From an uncultured Flavobacteriaceae bacterium (GTDB lineage: Bacteria; Bacteroidota; Bacteroidia; Flavobacteriales; Flavobacteriaceae): a DNA stretch of 32,703 bases. Both the position numbers and the translations under genes were made by a program. The DNA lies in the NCBI GenBank assembly GCA_913048215.1, contig CAJWXC010000010.1:1-32703 (forward strand), in the 5' to 3' direction. Numbering within the stretch: position 1 is the stretch's first letter; each line of letters begins with the position of its first letter. The notes below the pieces were generated by a model. It searched no databases. It was not told where the DNA came from and saw only the letters and a program-made list of their open reading frames with translations. Below are positions 24,275-32,068 of this stretch, in pieces.

Positions 24275-26509
24275 TTAGTTTATGTTATATCTTAATCCTG
24301 CGTAATAATTACTTCCAAAAATTGGGCCATATACAAATGTAGTGTCAAAATTTGAACCAAAAGGATTTTGAGCATCCAAAATTGGATTGTCTTGCCTTTG
24401 GTCTGTAATATTCTCTGCTCCCAGGTATATTTCAAACTTTGCACTAAAAACTCTAGTGACTTGGGTATTTAAGGTTCCTAATGAAGGACTATTTTGTGGA
24501 AGTCTGTAGGGAGCAGAATTGCTTTGAGTATTAGAGAATCTCTGAGAGCTGAGCCAGTTATAGGTTGCGTCAAATTTCCATTGCTGTTGTTTGTAGGGCT
24601 GTGTCTGGTAAGATAGATTTGCAAAAAAACGATGCTCGGGAGTCAGCGGCCTTGTTAATTTTCCAGTAGCGTAGCGTGTTTGTACATCATAGTACTTATA
24701 GGTTGTTTTGAAATCTAAACGCTCTAAAATAGCATAATTCAAGTCTATTTGAAGACTACTGGCCGTAGTTGCGTTTTGTGCATTGTAAAAACGAATTTGA
24801 TTAGGATCTTCCCAGTCTACAACCACCTGGTTTTGGAAATCTGTTCTGTAAAAATCTACACTCACCTCAGCCTTGCGACCAAACACAGTAAATCCTTGCA
24901 AAAAAGACACTCCGTAATTCCAGGCAATCTCTGGATCCAGTCCATAAATAGGCCCACCATTATCTGTGATAGAGATAGCTCTAGAGGTTGCAAAAAGCGA
25001 CTGGTTTTCTGTAAAAATAGTAGCGCTGCGCTTTCCTCTACCAAAAGAAGCTCTTAGTGCCGCTTTATTCCAAGGGGTATAACGCGCATGAAATCTAGGG
25101 GTAACAAAAGTGCCTAATAAATTATGGCTATCTACCCGAAGGCCAGATGTCATGGTAAAATTTTCTAAATCGTCAAATGAGTATTCAAAAAAAGCGCCAA
25201 TGCTTTGCTCTGTCCTGTCATAGCTTGTGGTCTCTACCAGTTCTTTATAATCATCATAGGTAGCCGTAATACCTGTTTTAAAAGTATGCCTAGAATCACC
25301 AATGATAGAATTAAAAACACCGCTTACATACCCACTATCATGCAGTATGTTGTACTCACGTAATCCAAAATAAGAATTCTGCTCATGTCTATTCCCAGCT
25401 ACTTGTAAACCAATAGATTGATAAGGTGCACTTGGAGTTACATACCCTAGTTTGGCGGTAAAACCAGCACGCTGGGTATCGATCTCTCCTCCCCAAAAAT
25501 TGGTAGTACCAACATCTCTCTGAGGAACAAACTCTGTTTGACCAACTTGCTTATCATCTTTTAGATAATTAAGTGATATAAAACTTACTACACCTGTTTT
25601 TGGATTTGCATATTGCCAGCGGTTCATAAAATTTAATTGTTTAGCCAGCGGATTGTCAAGAAACCCATCTTTATTTCGGTCATTTTTTTTATCTCTGGCA
25701 TTTCCGTGAAGGTACACCCCAGTGCTCCAAGTGTCTGTAATTTTTGTGTTTAGGTGCAAGTTTAATTCTTGTCTACCTCCCAAAGCACCAAAGGCATTTA
25801 CAAATAATTTACTATCTGTAGCTGGCTTTACAAGCTCTGCATTAATCTGTCCTGCAATACTTTCAAAACTATTTACAACACTCCCCGCCCCTTTGGTAAT
25901 TTGTATACTCTCCACCCATGTTCCGGGTATAAAGCTAAGCCCATAGGCCTGAGAAGCGCCTCTTACAGAAGGTATATTCTCTGTGGTAATTACTGTATAA
26001 GGTGTGGTTAATCCTAACATCCGTATTTGCCGAACACCCGTTATAGCATCTGCAAAATTTACATCTATAGATGGATTGGTTTCAAAACTTTCTGAAAGAT
26101 TACAACACGCCGCCTTTAAGAGCTCTGCGCTAGAAATGTTAATCACATTTTCTGACTTAAGATAAGATTTAGAGGTTGCTTTAATTCTTGAAGTTAAAAT
26201 CACTTCATCAAGAGTTGCTTTGGGTTTCAACACATGTTTTACAAAGGTATTGGAGTTGGTAACAGAAATAGTATCTGTGGTATAACCCACGTAGCTTATC
26301 ACTAATTTTGTATGCTCAGATGAATATTCAATGCTGAAATTTCCGTCGATATCTGTGACAGTTCCAACTTGAGAATCTAGCCAAAAAACATTAGCAAAAG
26401 GCAAGGGTACTTCTTTATTGTTTTGTAACTCTAGAATACTACCAGAGACTTTTTGTTGAGAAAAAACAAGCGCCGGTATAGTTAACAGTAGTAATAATAT
26501 ATGTTTCAT
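24275..26509 (-). CDS. TonB-dependent outer-membrane receptor of the metal cluster
   Basis: A 744-aa protein with a signal peptide (MKHILLLLLTIPALVFSQ) and an N-terminal carboxypeptidase-regulatory-like beta-sandwich (residues about 20-95). A plug domain follows (VILTSR...PYTVITTENIPSVRG...ITKGAGSVVNSFESIAGQI), then a beta-barrel ending in YYAGLRYNIN. The plug carries an unusual Cys-Cys (about C135-C136) in LKAACCNLSESFETNP, which I associate with receptors encoded beside HMA genes. It would import a metal or metal complex, probably copper. Its ATG overlaps the stop of the HMA-MauE gene (TAATG), indicating translational coupling. It is shorter than typical SusC proteins (about 1000 aa), and no SusD partner is present. 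Confidence 0.9.
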   Translation of the reverse strand: MKHILLLLLTIPALVFSQQKVSGSILELQNNKEVPLPFANVFWLDSQVGTVTDIDGNFSIEYSSEHTKLVISYVGYTTDTISVTNSNTFVKHVLKPKATLDEVILTSRIKATSKSYLKSENVINISSAELLKAACCNLSESFETNPSIDVNFADAITGVRQIRMLGLTTPYTVITTENIPSVRGASQAYGLSFIPGTWVESIQITKGAGSVVNSFESIAGQINAELVKPATDSKLFVNAFGALGGRQELNLHLNTKITDTWSTGVYLHGNARDKKNDRNKDGFLDNPLAKQLNFMNRWQYANPKTGVVSFISLNYLKDDKQVGQTEFVPQRDVGTTNFWGGEIDTQRAGFTAKLGYVTPSAPYQSIGLQVAGNRHEQNSYFGLREYNILHDSGYVSGVFNSIIGDSRHTFKTGITATYDDYKELVETTSYDRTEQSIGAFFEYSFDDLENFTMTSGLRVDSHNLLGTFVTPRFHARYTPWNKAALRASFGRGKRSATIFTENQSLFATSRAISITDNGGPIYGLDPEIAWNYGVSFLQGFTVFGRKAEVSVDFYRTDFQNQVVVDWEDPNQIRFYNAQNATTASSLQIDLNYAILERLDFKTTYKYYDVQTRYATGKLTRPLTPEHRFFANLSYQTQPYKQQQWKFDATYNWLSSQRFSNTQSNSAPYRLPQNSPSLGTLNTQVTRVFSAKFEIYLGAENITDQRQDNPILDAQNPFGSNFDTTFVYGPIFGSNYYAGLRYNIN

Positions 26510-27237
26510 TATATATGATGTTTCAATAAGATAAATGTGGCCATGAAAATCATGACGCTGTTTTCAATAAACGTGGCTTGGGTCATGGGGAGTTTTAAAA
26601 CGGTCCCAAGACAGGCACATGTTATTTGTTTTTTTTGGACCAAGGCCATAGAAACACCAACGCTCGTGATACCCAAGACAATAACAGTGACAAGCAATGT
26701 TATTGGCACCTGTATTTGAGCCAACAACATAAACCCAAGAATCATTTCTAAAAAAGGATATATCATTGCGTATAAAGGTACCCTTTTTGCCAGCGGGTCA
26801 TACATCGCAAATGACATGGAAAATCCTGATAAATCAAAAAACTTAAAAAGACTAAATAGTAAGAAAAACAAACCCATAAAATCTAGCATAAATGCTAATG
26901 GAGTAAAGTCTCTAAAATTTAAGGCGCCACTAATAAGTAACAAAAACCCAAAGATTAAAAACAAAGGTTTTAATTGCTGCAGCTTTGACTTTTTTGTTGT
27001 TTTTTTTGCACCATGCAGTATATTGTTTTGTGTTACAGGTTCAATTAATGAAAATTTGGAGGGAAGTGCCTCTTTAAAAAAACTAGTTTGTATAGCTGTA
27101 TCCATACTTACCAAGGCGGTCCCTTTTTCAAGATCAATACGCACCCTGTTAACTCCTTCTAAGGACTGAAAAGCTCTTATTACAGAGTCCTTACAACCCT
27201 TACAAGTCATTCCTTTAATATGGTATGTTTGTGTCAT
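26509..27237 (-). CDS. HMA domain fused to a MauE-like membrane domain
   Basis: A 242-aa protein. Residues 1-70 are an HMA domain with metal-binding IKGMTCKGCKDSV (Cys12/Cys15) and no signal peptide, so this domain is probably cytoplasmic. After a basic linker come about five transmembrane segments (LFLIFGFLLLISGAL to IENSVMIFMATFILL) of the MauE/DoxX-related type. A CACLGTVLKLPMT motif before the last helix resembles the MauE redox-associated signature. The fusion suggests coupling metal transfer to membrane thiol chemistry or direct transport; which one is unknown. It overlaps the TonB receptor gene by one base and follows the HYC_CC_PP gene by 93 nt. Confidence 0.85.
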   Translation of the reverse strand: MTQTYHIKGMTCKGCKDSVIRAFQSLEGVNRVRIDLEKGTALVSMDTAIQTSFFKEALPSKFSLIEPVTQNNILHGAKKTTKKSKLQQLKPLFLIFGFLLLISGALNFRDFTPLAFMLDFMGLFFLLFSLFKFFDLSGFSMSFAMYDPLAKRVPLYAMIYPFLEMILGFMLLAQIQVPITLLVTVIVLGITSVGVSMALVQKKQITCACLGTVLKLPMTQATFIENSVMIFMATFILLKHHI

Positions 27238-27330
27238 TATTTTGAATTTAATATAAGATTACCAATGCCGCACTAAAATAAGTGTGCATATAGAAACAGT
27301 GCTGTCTGTAAAATAGCAGTTTGTGGTATC

Positions 27331-27741
27331 TTAAATTAAAAAGGTCTCTAGAAAGACTGGGATGTCTTTTACAAGGGGTGGCGGTCTATAAACAGTATAT
27401 ACAACCTGTTTTTGGAGTTTTCGTATTTCAAAACCATCAGGGATAAAGGCCTTGTTTATAACATCTAATAAGGGTATAATTTGAAATTCAATAAGTGGCT
27501 GCTCCACAGTATCGTCAAACTCAACTTGAGTGTACTGATTATTACAACAGGAGTGAGTGTCACTTTTGTGAGACTCATCACAAAGATCTTTTACTGCTGC
27601 CATACCACAAGATAACCGTTCTTGCCCTATGGTAACTTTTGCTATCATCTGGTGGCCGCCACAAAAATGCTGAGCGTAGGTTATTCCTGTATTACTAATA
27701 AGTAACAGAAGGGTTAACAGTATAGATGTAAGTTGTTTCAC
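27331..27741 (-). CDS. HYC_CC_PP-type exported cysteine-rich protein
   Basis: A 136-aa protein with a signal peptide (MKQLTSILLTLLLLISNTGITYAQ) followed by HFCGG, SCGMA, DLC, HSCCNN and a C-terminal YRPPPL. This ordered H-x-C...CC...PP pattern matches small flavobacterial proteins named HYC_CC_PP after it; their biochemical role is not established. Many Cys/His residues in an exported protein beside HMA genes suggest periplasmic metal binding. The start codon is GTG at 27741; no upstream in-frame ATG is seen, and this start gives a complete signal peptide. It lies 42 nt downstream of the DUF3347 gene. Confidence 0.82.
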   Translation of the reverse strand: MKQLTSILLTLLLLISNTGITYAQHFCGGHQMIAKVTIGQERLSCGMAAVKDLCDESHKSDTHSCCNNQYTQVEFDDTVEQPLIEFQIIPLLDVINKAFIPDGFEIRKLQKQVVYTVYRPPPLVKDIPVFLETFLI

Positions 27742-27783
27742 AATTGTAAAATTACATAATTAGCAAACCAGAGGTTATAAAAT

Positions 27784-28326
27784 CTAGTTAATTTCTTTGT
27801 CTATCCTACCACATTTAAGCATTTTATCTCCAAAATACGGGTTTCTGATTTCTTTAGAATTACTGAGCCAATAGGCTCCTGTATTGTTAAAAGCCATGGG
27901 GCAATACTGTTTAAAAAAAGAACCTGTGGCCACATTATCTTCCAGTAATTTCTCTACACCGGCAGTTACTACAACAAATTTTTCACGTTGCAGGTGTATA
28001 TCACTTGAAGTTGACATCTGCTCTAAGGCAGTAATTGTAGTTTTCTGGGCGTCCATTGAATCAATAACATCTTTTAGCATTAAAGAAGCCTTTGAGCTAA
28101 GACCAGCATCTGTATTTACTAATGAATTTTTTAATTCATTGTAGTAATAAAAAACCTTAGTGGCTTGTTTTGTTTTAAAAGTCACTTCCTGAATCTCTCC
28201 TGTTGTTATCTGCTGAGATGCAACTGGAGTAATTTTTAGGGCTGGTTGATCTGTTTTTGTTTCATTTTTACAAGAGAAAAGAAAAATTGATAACCCAATG
28301 TATAAACAATGTAATGCGCGTTTCAT
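27784..28326 (-). CDS. DUF3347 lipoprotein
   Basis: A 180-aa protein with the lipoprotein signal MKRALHCLYIGLSIFLFSC, so it is membrane-anchored outside the cytoplasm. The body is a helical DUF3347 domain (VFYYYNELKNSLVNTD...LTALEQ-like helices) ending in YCPMAFNNTGAYWLSN, EIRNPYFGDKMLKCGR. DUF3347 domains also occur at the C-terminus of CusB-like efflux adaptors in Bacteroidota. The conserved Cys, Met and His residues fit a role in copper binding. It is the first gene of the minus-strand metal cluster, with an exact TACATTTG box 18 nt upstream of its ATG. Confidence 0.87.
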   Translation of the reverse strand: MKRALHCLYIGLSIFLFSCKNETKTDQPALKITPVASQQITTGEIQEVTFKTKQATKVFYYYNELKNSLVNTDAGLSSKASLMLKDVIDSMDAQKTTITALEQMSTSSDIHLQREKFVVVTAGVEKLLEDNVATGSFFKQYCPMAFNNTGAYWLSNSKEIRNPYFGDKMLKCGRIDKEIN

Positions 28327-28343
28327 GTTTGTAATTTAGACAA

Positions 28344-28375
28344 CAAATGTACACAAAAACAAAAAAGCAAACCAA
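28344..28375 (-). promoter_or_regulatory. Promoter of the metal cluster
   Basis: On the minus strand TACATTTG (28351-28344) is an exact -7 box. A TTG (28375-28373) lies 21 nt upstream; a second TTG gives 16 nt. I see no obvious operator palindrome around it. Confidence 0.6.
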
Positions 28376-28399
28376 GGTGAGAAAAAACAAGAAAAGAAA

Positions 28400-28431
28400 T
28401 TGGAGGGTATACCAACTTTAAAATATTTTTG
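28400..28431 (+). promoter_or_regulatory. Promoter of the GAF/fRMsr gene
   Basis: TTG (28400-28402), a 21-nt spacer and TATTTTTG (28424-28431) lie 17 nt before the ATG at 28448. The TTG used as a start in the ORF track is this -33 element. Confidence 0.65.
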
Positions 28432-28447
28432 CTTAAAAATTACCACC

Positions 28448-28903
28448 ATGATTTTAGAAATTTTAAAACCCAAGCTTACTGTTATCATAGAGGATTCTTC
28501 CAAAGGGGTTGACCAAAGATTACAAGATATTTGCAATCTGCTTACCCAAGAGGTATCTTATTATGATTGGGTGGGTTTTTATTTTGCAAATCATACCAAA
28601 AAAACACTCCATTTAAAAGCCTACAGTGGGGCGCCCACCGAGCATACCGTTATTGAGTTTGGAAAAGGTATCTGTGGCCAGGTTGCCATAAGCAATAAAA
28701 ACTTTGTGGTGCCAGATGTAAAGGCGCAAGACAATTACATTGCGTGTAGCATTTCAGTAAAAGCAGAAATTGTAATACCGTTATTTAAAAATGGTGTTAA
28801 TATTGGTCAAATAGACATAGACTCAAACACTCCAGATCCCTTCACAAAAGAAGATGAAAAATTTCTAACCTGGCTCAATGAAAAGGTAGCAACTATTTTG
28901 TAA
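28448..28903 (+). CDS. GAF-domain free methionine-R-sulfoxide reductase-like protein
   Basis: A single-GAF-domain protein of 151 aa from ATG 28448; the listed 28400 start is a TTG in the promoter. It resembles fRMsr (MsrC), which reduces free Met-R-sulfoxide: YYDWVGFYF, FGKGICGQVA, DVKAQDNYIACSIS and SEIV-like AEIVIPL...IGQIDIDS. Of the three E. coli cysteines, the ones in GxGxCG (C76) and xxIAC (C100) are present. The resolving cysteine ten residues before C76 is replaced by His66. Either thioredoxin reduces C100 directly, or another Cys is used. It converges with the MacB-like permease gene with a 2-nt gap. Confidence 0.85.
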   Translation: MILEILKPKLTVIIEDSSKGVDQRLQDICNLLTQEVSYYDWVGFYFANHTKKTLHLKAYSGAPTEHTVIEFGKGICGQVAISNKNFVVPDVKAQDNYIACSISVKAEIVIPLFKNGVNIGQIDIDSNTPDPFTKEDEKFLTWLNEKVATIL

Positions 28904-28905
28904 CC

Positions 28906-30162
28906 TTACATTCCAGTTCTAATGGCCTCAACAGGATCTAATTTAGAGGCAGAAATGGCAGGTAGTATACCAGAAATTAAACCTATTGCCGCAGAAACAC
29001 CCGTTCCAATAATCATGTTTTTAACCGAGAGGACAAACTCAAAATCTCCTGCAATTGAAGAAGCTATAAGAGAGACAAAATAAACCAAAACTAGCCCTAT
29101 AACACCACCAATTAGAGCAAGAATTACGGCTTCAAATAAAAATTGAAATAATATAAATTTATTTTTTGCACCAAGAGATTTTTGAATTCCAATCAAATTG
29201 GTACGCTCCTTCACACTCACAAACATGATGTTTGCAATTCCAAAGCCCCCAACAAGTAAAGAGAAGAAACTTATAAAAAGTCCAACTAGGTTTAAAGTAC
29301 CTATGATATCATCTATTACATCTGCAAACCCTTGTAATTGATTCACGAAAAAATTGTCTACCTCATCTGGCCTTATACCCCTTTTAATCCTCAGGCGCTG
29401 CTTTAATAGTGCAATAAACTCATCATTATCAATACCCTTTTCTGGTTTGATAACAATAAAAGGTAATACCCTTCTGTTGTTTTCTCCATAAATTCTTCTA
29501 ATTACATTAGAGGGTATGAATATAGAAGTGTCTTTAGAATTTCCAAAGAGAGGGCTACCTTGTTTTTCCAGTACACCAATCACAATAAATTTCATTCCGT
29601 ATAGGCGTATTTTTTTTCCTAGAGCATAGGCACTATTATCAAATAACGATGCTGCAATCTCATCACCCAGAACTATTACTGGTGTTCCGCTGTTGGACTC
29701 TGCTTCATTAAAAAACCTTCCCTGAGCCAATTGTAGAGATTCAATATCATAATAACCTTCTGTAACTGCCCCAACCTCAACATTACTCACTGTATTATCT
29801 TCAAACTTAACTGTTGTTGGGGCAACATTTAGGGTAAATGAGGCGGCCTTTAAATTTGGAACGGCGTCCATTAAAAGTTTGTATTCTTCAAAACTTACAT
29901 CTGGAAACTGTTCTCTTTTCCAACGAGGTATCTCTGTGGGGCCAAAAGAAAATCTTGCCAAGAAGATAGTAGAGTTATCTAAAGAGCTAATACTTCCCTC
30001 AATTTCATTTTTTAAGGAATCGACCGCAGCTAGCACTGCAATAATTGAAAAGATCCCGATGGTAACTCCAAGCAAGGATAAAAAGGTTCTCAATTTATTG
30101 TTCACAAGGGCACCTACAGCAAAAAATAAACTTTCTTTAAGGACCCTAAGATAAATTAACAT
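28906..30162 (-). CDS. MacB/FtsX-family ABC transporter permease
   Basis: A 418-aa inner-membrane protein. One N-terminal transmembrane helix (LLGVTIGIFSIIAVLAAV) is followed by a periplasmic MacB-PCD-like domain (about residues 45-270). Three C-terminal helices of the FtsX domain follow (LVGLFISFFSLLVGGFGIANIMFVSVKERTNLIGIQKSLGA... to AASKLDPVEAIRTGM-type end). MacB-type permeases drive mechanotransmission for efflux or lipoprotein-related export with a separate or fused ATPase. No ATP-binding subunit or membrane-fusion adaptor gene lies beside it here, so its partner must be elsewhere. The start is ATG 30162. The substrate is unknown. Confidence 0.9.
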   Translation of the reverse strand: MLIYLRVLKESLFFAVGALVNNKLRTFLSLLGVTIGIFSIIAVLAAVDSLKNEIEGSISSLDNSTIFLARFSFGPTEIPRWKREQFPDVSFEEYKLLMDAVPNLKAASFTLNVAPTTVKFEDNTVSNVEVGAVTEGYYDIESLQLAQGRFFNEAESNSGTPVIVLGDEIAASLFDNSAYALGKKIRLYGMKFIVIGVLEKQGSPLFGNSKDTSIFIPSNVIRRIYGENNRRVLPFIVIKPEKGIDNDEFIALLKQRLRIKRGIRPDEVDNFFVNQLQGFADVIDDIIGTLNLVGLFISFFSLLVGGFGIANIMFVSVKERTNLIGIQKSLGAKNKFILFQFLFEAVILALIGGVIGLVLVYFVSLIASSIAGDFEFVLSVKNMIIGTGVSAAIGLISGILPAISASKLDPVEAIRTGM

Positions 30163-30471
30163 AGTAGCTTTTTTAGTGTAGTGTAAACTAGGTAAATGAG
30201 TTGTAAATCTATGCTGTTTCCATGAAAATATTTCTCGTCAAAACGTATAAATTTTTAATTTTATAAAGTTATGAAATGCCTATTAACAAATCAAAAATAT
30301 CATGAACATACTAAACAAAGGCATAACAGGTTCTTTTGTATAAAAATTAGTTAATCTCAACCAGAAAGTAAGTCGCAAAGTGATTAATTTTGTTACAAAT
30401 AATAGGTCTTATTATGTATTTTTACGCTTATCAAACACGCTTAATTACACTTTATAAAAACTACCCTAATA
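30163..30471. other. 309-nt divergent intergenic region between the permease gene and purH
   Basis: I see no coding region and no strong hairpin. A minus-strand TATTTTTG (30299-30292) with a TTTG about 16 nt upstream could serve the permease gene. On the plus strand only an imperfect TATTTTTA (30417-30424) precedes purH. I recognise no riboswitch. Confidence 0.4.
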
Positions 30472-32004
30472 ATGAGTGATCTCAAAAAAATATCTTCGGC
30501 TTTAATATCAGTATTCCATAAAGACGGATTAGCCCCTATTGTGCAAAAACTAAATGATCTTGGAGTTAGTATATACTCAACCGGAGGTACCCAAAAATTT
30601 ATAAATGATTTAGGTATTGATGTGATTGCCGTTGAGAGCGTTACAGACTATCCGTCCATATTGGGTGGACGTGTTAAAACGCTACACCCTAAAGTATTTG
30701 GAGGTATTTTAAACAGGCAAGAAAACCCTTCAGACAGGGAGCAAATGCAACAATACAACATCCCTCAGTTGGACGTTGTTATTGTAGATTTATACCCTTT
30801 TGAGAAAACAGTATCCAGTGGGGCTACACAAGAAGATATTATAGAGAAAATTGATATCGGTGGCATCTCACTAATTCGTGCAGCTGCAAAAAATTTCAAA
30901 GACACCATTTGCGTATCTTCCATGGAAGATTACACTGAATTTCTAGATCTCATTTCACAAAACCATGGCACTATCTCCATGGCAGCCAGAAAACATTTTG
31001 CTGCAAAAGCTTTTAATGTTTCCTCTAACTATGACACTGCAATTTTTAATTATTTTAATACCGATCAAGAAATTTCGGCGCTTAAAATTTCACAAACTAA
31101 GGGCAATGAACTACGGTACGGTGAAAACCCGCACCAAAAAGGATACTTTTTTGGGGATTTTGACCAAATGTTTGATAAACTCCACGGAAAAGAACTGAGC
31201 TACAACAATCTTTTGGATGTTGATGCAGCCGTAAATTTAATGAATGAATTTAGGGGGGAGCTACCCACATTTGCTATTTTAAAACACAATAATGCTTGTG
31301 GTTTTGCGCAAAGAGACACCCTTCACAAGGCCTATATTGACGCATTGGCAGCAGATCCTGTTTCTGCCTTTGGAGGCGTTTTAATAGCCAACACGCAAAT
31401 TGATGCAGCTACAGCAAATGAAATTCATACATTGTTTTGTGAGGTTGTTATTGCACCCTCTTTTGCGGATGATGCCATTGAAATTTTAAAAGGAAAGAAA
31501 AATAGAATTTTGTTGATACAAAAACAAGTTACACTTTCAAAAACAACAGTTAGAACATGTCTCAATGGAACCTTAGTTCAAGACAGGAATACCATTACAG
31601 ACACCCAAGAAGGAGTTAGTTACCCAACAAGTAAAAAACCTACCTCTCAAGAGATGAAAGATTTACTTTTTGCATCCAAAATTTGCAAGCATACCAAATC
31701 CAATACAATTGTACTGGCAAAAAATGGTCAATTATGTGCCAGTGGAACAGGACAAACCTCTCGTGTAGACGCCTTAAATCAAGCAGTTGAAAAAGCAAAA
31801 AACTTTAATTTTGATCTTCAAGGAGCTGTAATGGCAAGTGATGCCTTTTTTCCTTTTCCTGATTGTGTAGAAATTGCCCATACCGCAGGAATAACTGCTG
31901 TGATACAGCCAGGAGGCTCTATAAAAGACCAGTTAAGTATTGATTTTTGTGACGCGAATAATGTTTCAATGGTATTTACAGCAACTCGTCATTTTAAGCA
32001 TTAA
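30472..32004 (+). CDS. purH: Bifunctional AICAR formyltransferase/IMP cyclohydrolase
   Basis: A 510-aa enzyme for the last two steps of purine synthesis, using 10-formyltetrahydrofolate to convert AICAR to FAICAR and then closing the ring to IMP. The N-terminal cyclohydrolase domain has ISSALISVFHKDGL, STGGTQKFI, GGRVKTLHPKVFGGIL and VIVDLYPFEKTV. The C-terminal transformylase domain has LRYGENPHQ, the catalytic KHNNACGFA, DPVSAFGGV, ASDAFFPFPD and IQPGGSIKD. All key blocks are intact and the length is standard. The start is ATG 30472. mreB follows 64 nt downstream on the same strand. Confidence 0.97.
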   Translation: MSDLKKISSALISVFHKDGLAPIVQKLNDLGVSIYSTGGTQKFINDLGIDVIAVESVTDYPSILGGRVKTLHPKVFGGILNRQENPSDREQMQQYNIPQLDVVIVDLYPFEKTVSSGATQEDIIEKIDIGGISLIRAAAKNFKDTICVSSMEDYTEFLDLISQNHGTISMAARKHFAAKAFNVSSNYDTAIFNYFNTDQEISALKISQTKGNELRYGENPHQKGYFFGDFDQMFDKLHGKELSYNNLLDVDAAVNLMNEFRGELPTFAILKHNNACGFAQRDTLHKAYIDALAADPVSAFGGVLIANTQIDAATANEIHTLFCEVVIAPSFADDAIEILKGKKNRILLIQKQVTLSKTTVRTCLNGTLVQDRNTITDTQEGVSYPTSKKPTSQEMKDLLFASKICKHTKSNTIVLAKNGQLCASGTGQTSRVDALNQAVEKAKNFNFDLQGAVMASDAFFPFPDCVEIAHTAGITAVIQPGGSIKDQLSIDFCDANNVSMVFTATRHFKH

Positions 32005-32011
32005 ATTTTAG

Positions 32012-32019
32012 TACATTTG
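32012..32019 (+). promoter_or_regulatory. -7 element upstream of mreB
   Basis: TACATTTG matches TAnnTTTG exactly, 49 nt before the mreB ATG and just after the purH stop. The -33 region is weak. Confidence 0.5.
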
Positions 32020-32068
32020 TGTAAGAGGCTAAACAATAACGTATAATTAAAACACCACAATAACATCC

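Noticed and set aside
23903-28326. Mercury resistance (mer) operon
   Set aside because: The HMA proteins resemble MerP, but no MerA reductase, MerT or MerR is present. The DUF3347, TonB receptor and MauE partners point to copper-type handling instead.
28400-28447. N-terminal extension of the GAF/fRMsr protein
   Set aside because: It starts at a TTG that is the -33 element of a TTG-N21-TATTTTTG promoter; the ATG at 28448 is the likely start.
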